Below, piece by piece: positions 11,781 through 22,844 of a stretch of DNA of 64,000 nt. The translations under genes and the position numbers were made by a program. Origin of the DNA: Megaleporinus macrocephalus (lineage: Eukaryota > Chordata > Actinopteri > Characiformes > Anostomidae); contig CM038706.1 in the NCBI GenBank assembly GCA_021613375.1, positions 24,321,366 to 24,385,365 of the forward strand, read 5' to 3'. The stretch's first letter is position 1. Every line of letters starts with the position of its first letter. Under the pieces are notes generated by a model. The model did not search any database and was not told the origin of the DNA. It worked only from the letters and a program-made list of their open reading frames with translations.

Positions 11781-11984
11781 ATGCACCAGCTTACAGGCCA
11801 TGCCTGTGGGCACTGCTCCACCAGGAGGTCTACCTGTAGCTGCATGTTTCCACATTTCCATCTTATGGTACATAGCTCCAGCCTGTACAAGAAGACAGAC
11901 CCCACTGCTCTAAAGGTGCCAAAAAGATACTTTTTGTTTCTGATAAGGAAATAACAGAAATGGAATGCGGACACCTTTATAAAT

Positions 11985-12072
11985 GGACTGTTCTTTAAAA
12001 ACTGAAAGCTTCTTTAAGAAACCGGATGTGGTCCTATGGCATCACTCAAAAGAGCCCTTATTTTCAAGAGTG
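11985..12072. mobile_element. Short dispersed element (AAGAACC/AGAGCCC type)
   Basis: The stretch with TTCTTTAAAAACTG, CTATGGCATCACTCAAAAGA and TTTTCAAGAGTG is matched in reverse complement at 33541-33580 (AATAAAGGGCTCTTTGGAGC). It resembles a short DNA element common in fish genomes. The family name is not known to me. Confidence 0.5.
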
Positions 12073-12273
12073 AATGATTATAGGGCCTGTCATAATTAAT
12101 TAATTAAATGATAGCTGAGATGCTGTTAAAATCCAGACCATTCTACACAGAATTAATGCTGTTTACTTTTTAAACATTTTCTGCCCTATAGCAGCACTTG
12201 AATATGGATCTTGTGCTCTAAGAAAAACATAATATTACAAATATAGTTTGTAATATAACCTAGTATTATATAT

Positions 12274-12535
12274 ACCGCTTTAAAATAAGACCTCCCTTAT
12301 AAAGGGTTTACAAATAGTTTAAATTTTAGTTTATTAATGGATATTAGTTAGGTCATAAACAATCTACAAAGTATAAATAAGCAAATATAACATTAACAAA
12401 CAGAGCATTAACGCTGACAGGTTTAATGTTGACTGATAGAGAAGACAAAAATTTATTTGTATTAACTGCATATGATAGTGTTTATGACCTAATTATTAAC
12501 TATTAATAAACTAGAACTAAAGTGGTATCAGTTCT
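12274..12535. mobile_element. Inverted-repeat element (probable MITE)
   Basis: 12328-12360 (AGTTTATTAATGG ... TAGGTCATAAAC) and 12480-12512 (GTTTATGACCTAATTATTAA ...) are inverted repeats of about 33 bp with modest divergence, with weaker matching outward to ATACCGCTTT on the left and AAAGTGGTAT on the right. Size and arrangement fit a non-autonomous DNA transposon. Confidence 0.6.
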
Positions 12536-12539
12536 ACTA

Positions 12540-13690
12540 AGTGTTCAAAGGCACTGCAGTGATATTGATCTGGTATTATTAGATAAATAAAATCAGTATT
12601 TTTAATGTAATAAAAAGACATTTTAAAACAAAAGATTTCATGCACAATGAAACAAGTAAATGCTGAAAACAGTATTGCTGCTGTTCAAACACTACCATAT
12701 CCAAAAAAATGAATTAACAGGGAAAAGAAAAAAAAAAACATAATGCACTTTTAGTGTAAATCATCGAACCAGATTTTTCTAAGTAATTTTGGGCCATTTG
12801 GTTGTAGATTTAGCATAGGACATAGTAATAAGTCTTTTGTTGATCAATCACTGGGCGGTCGGCGGTGCTGCGCCCATTGGTTTCAAACTAATTTATTATT
12901 TAGTAACCACTATACAATATTCACAGTTATCAAACTAATATGTAAGGTAATGTGAATGTAAGACCTACATAGAAGTCCTTGTTTAGAAGTTTGACGGGTT
13001 AATATCAATACTAACAATGTTGTAAAGAGACCACTTTAATAACACTTTCAATAAAGCAAGCAGATCTATAATGCAGGTACCTATAATATAGGTAGTCCAA
13101 CAACAAGTGCATGATGAGGAACAAAAACCCAGGCACAATGTTGTCCCAGTATCAATCATCATCACAGTGAAATAAGCCACATGGACACCGACACTGGACA
13201 GTGAATGAGAATTCTTATATTATATTTTAGTGCATATGCACAGATACACCAAAATACAAAGTGTTAGTTGCCATACAAATTACAGGTGTGCCAAAGAAAA
13301 GAGCAGAAATTGTTTGTGTGTCAAGTGCGAGGGTGTCTAACAGGACACGGTCACGGAATTCAACCCAAACCTTTGCGCCCCAGTCTCAGCCAAGGCTAGT
13401 ATTTTTAATCTGACTGCCATTTAGAAACCAGCAGCAAAGTAGAGTTTAAAAGTGCATAACATGGTATTGAGCCTAAAAATTAGAGCTCTGGAGGGAAATA
13501 AAACAAGCCTTTCATACTGTTTTTGACAGAGATGTTTTCTGTGAATTCAGACGAGGCCTTCAACCCATAATATAATCTTTTAAATGTAATATTGAGCAAT
13601 ACATTTGTTTAAACGTGTCTAACACCAGGGCCAAAGGGCAGTGTAAGTACTTGTACAGGATATCAGTGTAGTTGGAACAAAACCTCTTAA
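12540..13690. other. AT-rich sequence with a MITE scrap
   Basis: No gene recognised. 12767-12830 contains TAAGTAATTTTGGGCCATTT, resembling the interior of the TATATCGTCGCTG MITE. The rest is AT-rich single-copy-looking DNA. Confidence 0.35.
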
Positions 13691-13796
13691 ATGATAACTT
13701 TATAGGAGACTGAAAAACGTATGGAGACTTGGGCCATTTCTTTTGCTCTGTTCAGCATAAAATTCACACACAATTTAAAGGTCAACAGGCAAATTA
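13691..13796 (+). mobile_element. Internally deleted MITE copy (TATATCGTCGCTG family)
   Basis: In order it shows AAATGATAACTTTATAGGAG, GGGCCATTTCTTTTG, TTCAGCATAAAATTCACACA and CAATTTAAAGGTCAACAGG, matching successive interior parts of the complete copies with the middle missing. Termini are not preserved. Confidence 0.55.
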
Positions 13797-13799
13797 GGT

Positions 13800-14175
13800 T
13801 AGAACATGAGCAATGGACTAAAATGGAGATATAACAATCCCATCATATTGTTTATTCCTCATTTACTCCTTATAATTTATATGATAATGGGTGATATGTA
13901 GGAATGCATATGTGGGAATGGGGTATATGCAGGAATATAAAATAAAAAAAACAAATCAATAAAAACAAAGGAATACAAATTCTTAAAAAAAGGAATAAAT
14001 CATTTGGGCTTGACTTCACATCTTCCTATTAGAAATAATATTTTGAATGTAAAACATGCTCAGAAACATCTCAAACACACAGGACATCACACTGCATTAA
14101 AGCCAATGATAATCTAGCTTGTGTAATATTCTGCATGTACAGCAGCCTAACCATTTGAATGTGTTCTTGTTTCTC
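13800..14175. other. AT-rich sequence, nothing recognised
   Basis: No gene or clear element seen. Confidence 0.35.
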
Positions 14176-14179
14176 TGGT

Positions 14180-14680
14180 ATTCACCCCTAGGTGAAGCAC
14201 ATATTCACACTGATGGCACACATATTATATGTTGAAGAAGCAGCAGAAGAAGAAATTAAAAAAAAAAAAGAAGCTACTGTAGGCCTATCTGGACTCGACC
14301 GGCTGCTGAGAATCCTCTTTCTTTACAGCCAGTGCTCTTTCAAAGAATGTCTCTTGCTGGAAAGCGATGGTACACTATTCAGCCAGGCTATTCTAAGAGC
14401 CTGTGACTCCCACAGTGCAGCCTGCAGAAATACTTCCTTTTATCCCGTGTTGGCAAGCTTTAAAAAGCCACAATTTGCAAGTAAAATCCACAAAATTCTA
14501 AGAGTTGACTCCCCCTATGAAAGGTTAGGCCAAAAGAAAAGCCCAAAACAAACAAAAAGGGACGAGCATCTTATTATTAATTCGTCCAGCACAAATCCAG
14601 AGTCACAGAATTTCACCATCTTTCTTTTAAGAAACATAAATATTGAGACTTTTTTTGCTGTTTTAATGTGAGACTAATAA
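14180..14680. promoter_or_regulatory. CNE-like block with an open plus frame
   Basis: A frame of 159 codons is open at 14192-14671, preceded by an acceptor-like TTCACCCCTAGGTG at about 14180-14193. The predicted protein is low-information, with a Lys/Glu run from a poly-A tract, and shows no known domain. I favour non-coding conserved sequence. Confidence 0.25.
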
Positions 14681-14699
14681 TCATAAAGCAAAAACGGAT

Positions 14700-15170
14700 C
14701 CACTAGTACGTTTATTTTATTTAATCTTATGTGCAGTACCTTCCCATCTGCTTGCACGATTTCCTTCCCTCTTATTGCCTCTTAATTTTTTCCTTTCGGG
14801 AAAATGAGCGTTGTCTTTATTGTGGAATCGGCCACCCGCTGCTGTAACTAAAGGGCAGAGAATATGATACTAATGATAAAATACAGACATGCGTGTAAAC
14901 CGAAACACCTTTGGTGGCCAAGTGTAAACAAACAGCAATTAACGCTTGTGGGGGGGAAAAAAGGGAAAGAAAGACAACAGCGATGAAGGAGGCAGCTGTC
15001 TGATTTCATATCAGCAACAAACAACTCACTGCCTTAATGTCTTTGTCTTTGTGGCTGCAGCTCTCCCATCAATAAGGCTAGTTCTCACCTCCCTAAGCAC
15101 ACAAACATGGCCTAGAAGCCAATTCTCCTTCCCTCCTAATAAATACGCAAACACAATCAGACAAACACTG
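14700..15170. promoter_or_regulatory. Candidate conserved non-coding element
   Basis: Complex sequence with TTGTGGAATCGGCCACCCGC and CTTTGGTGGCCAAG, free of tandem repeats. Composition-based call only. Confidence 0.25.
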
Positions 15171-15199
15171 AGCCAATTTACCCTCTGTTGCCCCACTAA

Positions 15200-15232
15200 C
15201 TCTCTCTCTCTCTCTCACTCACACACAGACCC
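15200..15232. repeat. Short (CT)n(CA)n microsatellite
   Basis: About eight CT units followed by CA-rich sequence. Confidence 0.8.
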
Positions 15233-15239
15233 ACACCCT

Positions 15240-15480
15240 GGGCTTGTCTAATTTCCTCGGGCCGCCACATTGGCAGGGAGTATGTTGTAGCACAAACAGA
15301 GATGTGTTTTGGGTAATTGCTCGTGCTGTGTTTGTATGGAAATCTCCGAGTGTGTGACAAGGCTAGATAGCTGCCCAATGTTGTCCTGATCCACGCTTTA
15401 GGCTTCCAGCCAAAGTATTTTATCTCTTAATGCATTAGAGTGATCTTCCAATTAGCCCACGCTCATAATACCCAAGCTTC
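15240..15480. promoter_or_regulatory. Strong CNE-like block, part A
   Basis: Contains TTTGGGTAATTGCTCG, TCTTAATGCATTAGAG and CTTCCAATTAGCCC homeodomain-like cores in complex sequence. It continues beyond the GT microsatellite as part B. Confidence 0.4.
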
Positions 15481-15487
15481 TGGTGGC

Positions 15488-15490
<3 letters not shown>

Positions 15491-15531
<41 letters not shown>
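15491..15531. repeat. (GT)n microsatellite
   Basis: About 20 uninterrupted GT units inside an otherwise complex CNE-like region. Confidence 0.97.
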
Positions 15532-15532
<1 letters not shown>

Positions 15533-15589
15533 CTTGGGGGGCTCAGCGATAGTTCTGCTTGAGAGGTAAAATGAGGTGCTTATTGTGTG

Positions 15590-15869
15590 TGCGCGGGGGT
15601 TGCGCGCTTGCCGAAGCTTTCGTTGTAAAGTTTGCTGATAAGAGGAACTGGGCCCTTGAGCATCCATTCAGCCCGGTACATTAACACTCCTTATCGGCAG
15701 CCCAGATAACGAGCGCATGCCATTTGCCTTCGGAGGAATTAGCCCCGTCTTCCTTGGCTAACCAGGCAGTGGTGATTAACCTTTACACTGTCCAATATTC
15801 TCCCAAGACTTCCTCTCCCAGATTAGACACTATTAGTTATGACCAACTAAATGAACAGCTCTTGCCTCC

Positions 15870-15870
<1 letters not shown>
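15590..15870. promoter_or_regulatory. Strong CNE-like block, part B
   Basis: Contains TGCTGATAAGAGGAACTGGG (GATA-type core), CAGATAACGAGCGC and GAGGAATTAGCCC. Its edge is the GA microsatellite at 15871. Confidence 0.4.

Positions 15871-15912
<42 letters not shown>
15871..15912. repeat. (GA)n microsatellite
   Basis: About 20 GA units with one CA interruption near the start. Confidence 0.95.
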
Positions 15913-15914
<2 letters not shown>

Positions 15915-16029
15915 ACTGAATGCACAGTGCAGTGTGTGCATCTGCCTTAAAGTGGCAACTCCATGTTCGCACACCTTATTTGTGGTCTTTTACAAATTCA
16001 CGCACACACGCTTGTACCCACTTTTCCCC

Positions 16030-16540
16030 GCGTCCATATATACGGGTGTAATTTCACGCTCCCTTACACACAACCCAGAAATTCTCCAACAAAATCTGCA
16101 GCAGTTCAGCTTAGAGACATTACATTTAATTGTTTCTGAATGCCAGTCGACTAATTTCCCTGCGCAAAAAAAATATGCTGATGAAATTATCGTTTCGTAT
16201 AGTAGTTTAATTTATATTACGCGCTACTTGAATAAATTGGTTTTCAGTGTATGGATACAACGTCGTCATATGGCTTTGATAGAATGCTGACATGATTTCC
16301 TGCCAGCAATATTTCAAATTGTAATTAGTCTAGACCGTATGGAGAACATAGCGGATTGGCATGTGGCCTAATATTTCAATTACCTCTTTTATTTTCAATT
16401 CTATGTGTAATTTTGTGGTTGGAATTAATTGCATTAAAAGAGACGCAGGCCTGCGGCACACTGTGACTCTATAAGGACAATAACATAAGAAACTCTTTTC
16501 ATTTAGAGTAATGCTGATCATAGTCATTATAGGATTATTG
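16030..16540. promoter_or_regulatory. Strong CNE-like block, part C
   Basis: AT-rich but complex, with CCTAATATTTCAATTACC, TGGAATTAATTGCATTAA and TACATTTAATTGTTTCTG. These TAATT-rich strings are typical of homeodomain-bound enhancers. Parts A-C may be one long regulatory region split by microsatellites. Confidence 0.4.
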
Positions 16541-16589
16541 AGTGTGTTTCTAGAAGTAAAATAAACTAAAAGCTAAGCTAAAAAAAGCT

Positions 16590-16655
16590 AATATATATAT
16601 ATACTAAATACTAATACTAAAAGCTAATATATATATATATATGACAATTTCTATT

Positions 16656-16727
<72 letters not shown>

Positions 16728-16728
16728 T
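16590..16728. repeat. (TA)n microsatellite cluster
   Basis: Three TA runs (about 16590-16603, 16626-16643 and 16657-16727). The AAAAGCTAATAT junction recurs before the first two, indicating local slippage duplication. Confidence 0.95.
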
Positions 16729-16729
16729 C

Positions 16730-17830
16730 AAGTTCATGGAAAAAGATTTTACTTTATACAAATAATATAAACAATTTATAAAAAGTTAGTGACTTAACAA
16801 TCTTAATTAATTCTAATATTACATGGTGGAATTGTCCAATGCATAGATAAATGCTTTTTAAATCACAAAAAATAAAAATTGCATTAAAAAAAAATAATTG
16901 CTGATGTAGCAAAAAATCTTTTTTGTCGTTATTTTTTTTATTCCAGCTGCCCTTTTACAAGGTGATAATAACTCAAAACACTAAAATGTGTGTGTGTACA
17001 CATGTATTAGACAATATGCATACAAATATATATACAGTATTAAAGACGGTTTGGTTCAATGGGAAAATCAGTGGGAGTGAACTGTATGAACGAGCCTCAA
17101 GCTCCTGCCAATCAAGCTGCAAAACTGTGCAAACATGGTTTACCTCATACTTCACCCAAGTTTGAAGCATCCAACCTTCTGCCCTTATCCTAGTTTCATC
17201 TCAGTCTTCCTTTTCTGACTGTGTGGCTGTATGGGAGTACCGTACAGTTTGCCAGCTAAAACACACATACGCACACACACTCACACACAGAGATATCTGA
17301 GTTTGTAACAGTGAATTGAGGGTGGTTGCGAATATGTGTTTTCCTGAGAATATATGCCATTGAGTGTGAGACTGAGATTGATGGTTTTGAGCCAAATGGT
17401 TGTTGAAGAAAAATCTGCAAGTGAGAGTGCAGCATGTCGGGCAGTTTTGCTGCAGAGAGGATTTGCCTGCAGTCTGAGCTCGCCGCTTTTTGACAAGGGT
17501 CACTGCAATAATGTGATAGAGACAATATGGTGAGTGGGATGAACCAGCAAAATGGTGTGTGCTTCCAGACGAGATAAACGCTCTCTTGCTGGGGGGTAGA
17601 GTCTTGTACAGCCCACTGCCTCGCTGTCTCCATGGGTTCTCCTTACACACGTACACACATACACTCTGCATGGTCAGTGTTAACTACATTAAGCCATCAC
17701 CTCTGGGGCAAAGTGAGGAGAGATGTAACAAGGTGATTATCACAAACCTTCCTTCTCTACAAGTCAGTTTCTATATTGCTTTCCTTACATTCTCATATAT
17801 CATAAACATACACCGTCAGGCCACAATAGC
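16730..17830. other. Intergenic sequence, no gene recognised
   Basis: AT-rich at first. Around 17200-17660 it is mixed, with CA-rich scraps. Frames of up to 156 codons on the minus strand (17201-17671) show no recognisable protein and overlap one another in different frames. Confidence 0.35.
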
Positions 17831-17837
17831 ATGACCG

Positions 17838-18125
17838 CCACAGATCGCACAGATCCTCAATTGGGTTCAAGACTGAGAAATTAGGGGTTCAGAGTAATAC
17901 TTGAAAGTCTTGGTTGTGCTCTTTCAACCAATGTCAAGCATTTCTAGTCATGTGATGTGTCGCATTGTCTTGCTGGAAGATTTAATTTGCTCCAGGGAAG
18001 ACAATCACCATGTACTGGATGGATTCACACCCTATTCGGTTGAGTGCATTCCATATGGATGGGTAAAGCCAGAGAATACCATGAAAACATTCCCCAGACC
18101 ATAATACTGGCATCTACGTGCTGCC
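17838..18125 (-). pseudogene. Tc1/mariner-like transposase relic
   Basis: Read on the minus strand, the segment gives the Tc1-type signatures SIMVWGMFSW (18082-18111), QQDNAT (about 17958-17976) and LNPIEDLCDL (about 17842-17871), in the order and approximate spacing expected for the central and C-terminal parts of a Tc1 DDE transposase. An intact enzyme would have SIMVWG, then QQDN with a catalytic Asp, then NPIEHLWD with the last acidic residue. The reading is broken by stop codons and frame changes, so no functional enzyme is encoded. Element ends are not identified. Confidence 0.85.
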
Positions 18126-18129
18126 ACCA

Positions 18130-18640
18130 TCAAAAATAGGATCATAATGTGATATGTGATAATGTGACTTGATTGTGTATTATTGTGTCCTAAGATGTGG
18201 GTATTTGCACATTGACTAAAACATGGCTAAAAGTGAAGGATGCAGTTTTTGTAAGTTAACTTCTGCATGAATAAAACAAAAGTCTTGTACTGCCATGCTC
18301 TTCTGCTGAAAATGCTAATGCAACATTCACAAAAGTCAAGCCTGTCCAGTGTTCATACAAGCAGTGGCTAAAAACCTCGTCACCGCCGCCAGTTTGAGAG
18401 AAATCGCCCACTGTCCTTCACTGTGCATTGTGTTTCGGGAAGATAACTTCACAGACGTGACATGGGATGACACTTGTACACACATTGGTACATGGAGCCA
18501 TCCAAGCTAGTCCCGTTTTCAACCAGATTAAGTCTCCTTGTTGAAAGCAACTGTGGAATTGGATTACCCCATTGGAAACAAGCCCCTGGATTTCTCACAC
18601 CAAGCAAGTGCCTTTGAAAGAAGGCCACGCTTCTAAAAAC
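18130..18640. other. Intergenic sequence, nothing recognised
   Basis: 18130-18340 could include more of the decayed transposon. The remainder has no recognised feature. Confidence 0.3.
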
Positions 18641-18641
18641 G

Positions 18642-18674
18642 TACACACACACACACATGCACACACACACACAC
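18642..18674. repeat. (CA)n microsatellite
   Basis: CA run with a TG interruption near 18658. Confidence 0.9.
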
Positions 18675-18699
18675 TGGCTGCACACTGATGCTTCTGCCA

Positions 18700-19300
18700 C
18701 GTGGACACACACGCAGCCAACATTCCCCCGGCAGCACAGACACATTTATCTATGAGCGCAATTAAGAGCATGAAATTCGAACACGCTGCGTTAACTAAGA
18801 AAGCCCTTTTGTTCCAAAGGAAACAAAGGCCTGGGGAAAGAAATGAGTTTTTCAGCCTTGAGAGAGCGACGCCAAGGCTCACTGATACCCAGAATAATCA
18901 CATTCTGCCTCAAATCCCTGCGGCTGGCACAGGTAGAGCGCATTTAAGACCGTCCGCTGGCTGAGCAGGAGGAGATTTGGAAATGTGGATTCTCTCCATT
19001 TCCCTCACTCAAGGACATAGCCCCGAAGTCTATCACCCGCCACCAAAAACACCAAAACCGGCCCCCTCGGCGTCTCAGAGAGGGTGCCAAAGTCAGGAGG
19101 ATCACCCCTCGAAGACCCCTCTCTAAAAACCCTGCACCCATAGGAGAAAAGGCAACTGCCGAAAGCCCGTCCGCCGCTGCCGCCAGCGCGGCTCAAGCAG
19201 AGCCTCGTCTCCACCTTAAGAGAATGACTAATCAAGCAGCCCGGGCTCCATTTGCAAGCTGTCAGTCAAGCGGCTTCGCTATCTTCCCACCACGGCTTCT
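18700..19300. promoter_or_regulatory. Strong CNE-like block
   Basis: CpG-containing complex sequence with GAGCGCAATTAAGAGC and GAATGACTAATCAAGC. Frames are open on both strands without recognisable protein, which fits low stop density in GC-rich DNA. Confidence 0.35.
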
Positions 19301-19309
19301 TCCTCTAAT

Positions 19310-19830
19310 ACCAATTTAAATCGTTCACGGGCCTTCCGCTGCCATTATTCAAAAAGATCATAATAGTTTTCCTCGCGCCCAAAGCACAAAAAATCAATTA
19401 TTTCCCCACAAAGACTTGAAAGTACTTAGCGCGGGGCTGTGGCGAGCCGAGCTGTGGGTTATATCAAATTGAAACCGCACTCATTACACGCCGCACAATT
19501 AGTTACCTCTGGTCTGCGCGGCCTTTCATTGCGAACGGCATATCTGTATTATTACAGAAACAAGCATGCAAATGCTATTGTTGGGGATTTAGAGAAATCA
19601 ATAGGACAGTGGCGCGAGCATTCGGTGGCCCGTCACTCAAATCTGCTGCGGGCCAGAGATAAAGGTCTGAATTCAAATTAGTGCAGGCAGCCTGTGACAT
19701 CATAAGTGACACCCCAAATAAAAGCCCCGGCTCCATGATATATGTAATTATTCCTCACGCATTCTCCTCTTTTCTTCCTCCTCATTGTGTATACTTGTGT
19801 AACTATGTTTCGTATAAAAGGATTAAGAGT
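19310..19830. promoter_or_regulatory. Strong CNE-like block with POU/SOX-type motifs
   Basis: Contains AAAATCAATTATTTCC, GCCGCACAATTAGTTACC, GAATTCAAATTAG and, at 19566-19582, an octamer ATGCAAAT followed by CTATTGTT. High CpG content with AT-rich cores is characteristic of ancient vertebrate enhancers. No exon signal. Confidence 0.45.
19566..19582 (+). promoter_or_regulatory. Octamer plus SOX-like motif pair
   Basis: ATGCAAAT (19566-19573) matches the POU octamer exactly. CTATTGTT (19575-19582) matches the SOX HMG-box core (reverse complement AACAATAG). The order is POU then SOX, opposite to the classical SOX2-OCT4 composite. Binding is inferred from the motif. Confidence 0.4.
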
Positions 19831-20079
19831 ATTTTAATGAGAAACTGTAATTGTTTTTTTTCTCATGCCTGCCATGCGGATATGTGTGTGTATGTGTGTG
19901 TGTGTGCACCAGGGTCTGCAGGAGTGTGAGAATGTAGCTCTTATCCAATGAGTGAGCTAATCTCTTTCCCTTTCCTTTATTTGCAAACACACTATCTCCA
20001 TTTTAACTAGCCAGTGCTGGTGGTATCCAAAAAAAATGAACCTCCACCATATTCTCTCTCTCCTGGTATATTTGCCCAC

Positions 20080-20580
20080 TTAACCGTCCCACAGAGTTTG
20101 CCCACTGTGAAGGAACTCATTACAGACAGCCTATGAGGCCTCTTCCCTAGGCCTGACTTGGCCCGGCCCTCGATTTGCCCCCTAGCTAAGACAGGTGAGG
20201 TTAAAGGTCATGACCCCTGGGGGGCAGAGGTGAGGAGAAGACACTGGAGACAAGGGTTAGACATCTGCAGCGGAAGTGGAGGCTCCTGCAGTGACCTGTC
20301 ACCCAGGTGATGGGCTAACAGCTCGGAGGGCATCCGAGTGCTCAAAAAGAGGGACAACAATTACCAATTACCAGCCTGGCCTCTGCTCCCAAAACAAAGG
20401 CAAATTGGAATGCGACTGCTTAAAAGCCACAAAGGGGAATTAAAAGGGTGGGGGGAGTTAGTAACATTCCTCGCAGTCTACACTAAGAGCAAGTCTACGC
20501 TGTGTCAGAGCCAGGAAGCAAGCGCTTCCTTATTTGAGCTGCTTCTTTCATATTCCCGACTCTGATGCTCATTTTTGAAC
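20080..20580. promoter_or_regulatory. Strong CNE-like block
   Basis: Complex sequence with AGACAGGTGAGGTTAAAGGT, a tandem AATTACCAATTACC, CAAAACAAAGGCAAATTGG (SOX/TCF-like) and GGAATTAAAAGGG. Includes the nuclear-receptor-type cluster at 20198-20216. Confidence 0.4.
20198..20216. promoter_or_regulatory. Nuclear-receptor DR1 plus overlapping IR0 motif
   Basis: AGGTTA A AGGTCA (20198-20210) is a direct repeat with 1-bp spacing (DR1), used by COUP-TF, HNF4, RXR and PPAR families. AGGTCA TGACCC (20205-20216) is an inverted repeat with no spacer sharing the second half-site. Both patterns are read directly; binding is inference. Confidence 0.5.
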
Positions 20581-20612
20581 ACGGGAGCCTTCCCCGAAAT
20601 ATCGCTCCCTTC

Positions 20613-20628
20613 AAAAAAAAAAAAAAAA
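20613..20628. repeat. Poly-A tract
   Basis: About 16 A in a row within complex sequence. Confidence 0.85.
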
Positions 20629-20825
20629 GACAACAAAGCCGTGCCTTTTCGTTCAGCGGGGGCGAGAGGGGAGAGAGGGGTGGGGAGGGAGAACATGCCC
20701 TTTCCTGGCCTCTCTTTCTCTCTCTCAATATCCTGCCCCCTTCCCCTTTATCGCAGGGGGTTCTGCATTCAATGTCGGTTAAACGTTTGCACAGCCACAC
20801 AATGGCAGAGCGAGATGGCAGGTGC

Positions 20826-20889
20826 GAGAGAGAGTGAGAGTGAGGGAGAGTGAGAGAGACAGAGAGAGAGAGAGAGAGGGAGAGAGGAG
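20826..20889. repeat. (GA)n-rich microsatellite
   Basis: Imperfect GA run with TGAGAG variants. Confidence 0.9.
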
Positions 20890-20894
20890 GTCAG

Positions 20895-21080
20895 CCCATT
20901 TGGCACAGTAATGACTGTGAGCATATTAACGGAGACCCAGGAGTCTGTGCTTGACCCCTGCGTGACAGTTCTATTAACCCTGCGGGCTGGCAGGGAGTGT
21001 CCGGTAAACCGGCTTTCCATCCATTCGAGCCTTGGAGCCTGGCTTGTTCCCTCTATGACCAAAAAAAAAGAGAAACAAGA
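20895..21080. promoter_or_regulatory. Candidate conserved non-coding element
   Basis: Contains GCCCATTTGGCACAGTAATG, GCATATTAACGGAGACC and CCGGTAAACCGG (a 12-bp near-palindrome). Continues the CNE-like domain after the GA repeat. Confidence 0.35.
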
Positions 21081-21099
21081 TCCAGCTGCCCGTTTCAAC

Positions 21100-22600
21100 A
21101 GCCACTAGCAAACATGTCCCTGTTTACTAAGACCACAGGCCAAACTGTAGGCCTTTGTTTTAACATACGCACATATAGTGTAGCACATATAAAACTACTA
21201 CAACACACATATACACTTGTGCACATGAAGCCTTTCTCTGTACCCAACCAAGTGAGATAAAGAGTGGCGGGCTGGCCAAAGGGAGGGGGTGTATAGGAGG
21301 GGAGGGGCAGACGGGGCTTCAGAGCTGTCATTCAGCCGCTGCCAAAGAACATGGTGCACAACACCGTATTGTGTGGGGGATTGTTTCGCTATAGCGGGAG
21401 CAGCTGCTGGACGTGTTACGTTTTGTCCATATGCTTGTTGCAACATGCACTTTTTTGTACACATTAATATATGTGCGTGGGCCGTGTTCTCAGATCGACA
21501 CTGCCATATTTGATGAGCCTAAACTTTTGAATATGACTGCATAAAGACCCGTTAATTAATTAACTACTAAAGAAACATGACATCATGGTGCAGGGATATT
21601 TTTTAGCATTGTGTCGTCCAGCTCTGTGCAGCAATGCTCTCCATAATAAAGTGAATGCAGATTTGGCAACATAGAAAACTAATATCCGACTATGATTGTA
21701 TTTGTTATGACAAATCATTCTTGTTTTCCACCCTTGTTATCAATCTCATTCGCTTACTTCATCAAATATTGTGGTTTGTGAGACCATCTCCTTGCCAGTA
21801 GGACGCCTACACTGACGTTACCCTTAGGCGACACACTAATATGTGCACTGAAGTTCGTATCCATGGTCTTTGTTATCTAACGACTGACAGCTTTAGCACT
21901 GAGAAGGAAAGAACCACTTAACACCTTTAGATCCTTTTTTGAAGGTCAAAAAAATATATTTCACCTTCATACTCTCTCTTGCGTCATCCTCAAAACCTTC
22001 ACCTCAGTTTTCTCTGATGCAAACCGAGCATAGTTTCCAGCAATCGATATTTGATGTGAAGCAATATGGAAAACCTTAAGGTTTAAATTGATCACGTGCT
22101 GTACAAAAAATCTGCCATGTGACTAATGCATACAGGATCAAACTAATGAATGTGAAGCAGTGAGTAAGGAATGGCTAAATGTGGACAGTCTGTATATACT
22201 CCTTTATGCCAACCATGTTCTATGATGGCTAGTTCTCAATAACTCTCACCTGAGCTGACCCCCTCCTCCTGCACCTCGGGCAAAAACAAAGCTATGTGAG
22301 AACATGTTTAGGCTACCTGTGGATACAGTAAGCCAACATTCTTCCTGTTAAATCGAGAGAGATGATCAACCATAGAGGAGCCTGAAGCGGAAAGCCAGAC
22401 GCCAGTTGCCATGTGGCTGTGCAGATGAGCATCAGGCCTATGTGACAGTAGTGAAATAGATCATGCAAACAACATTTAGTAGAACCACCCATTCAGGTAT
22501 CCCCTTCCAAATCTGAACTAGGCCTTCTCTTTCTCTGAGGACAAAAAACTGACCAGCAAACTGTAGTTTACCTTCAAAAATAACATGATAGGTTAACTAA
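21100..22600. other. Intergenic sequence, nothing firm
   Basis: 21240-21430 is somewhat GC-rich with several short frames, none recognised. The rest is AT-rich. TTAATTAATTAAC at about 21552 is a short AT palindrome. Confidence 0.35.
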
Positions 22601-22610
22601 CTGAAACTGT

Positions 22611-22844
22611 ATATCGTCGCTGCCCCCAAAAAATAAGTATCTCCAAAACTGTAACAGGAGAGGTCAAAAACATTCTTTACTTTCAATGTAAGTTAATGTA
22701 AAAAGGTTTTGTTCCAAGTTATTTTGGAACATTTCTATTGGTACATTAACAGCTGCTGCATTAAAATATTATAATATAAATCAAATATAACATTAATAAA
22801 AATACAAATGGAAATACATGTTGTTCTTTGGACAGTTAAGATAT
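22611..22844. mobile_element. MITE, complete copy (TATATCGTCGCTG family)
   Basis: The left end ATATCGTCGCTGCCCCC is inverted at the right end as TTCTTTGGACAGTTAAGATA. The interior contains ATCTCCAAAACTGTAACAGG, CTTTACTTTCAATGTAAG and GGAACATTTCTATTGG, shared with copies at 23812, 57587 and others. Length is about 234 bp and it has no coding capacity, so it is a non-autonomous DNA transposon. Confidence 0.75.

Noticed and set aside
17201..17671. 156-codon minus-strand frame with a companion in another frame
   Set aside because: Two frames are open over the same DNA, no domain is seen, and part of the sequence is CA-rich.
17838..18125. Possible active transposase gene
   Set aside because: Tc1 signatures are present but interrupted by stop codons and frame changes; only a relic.
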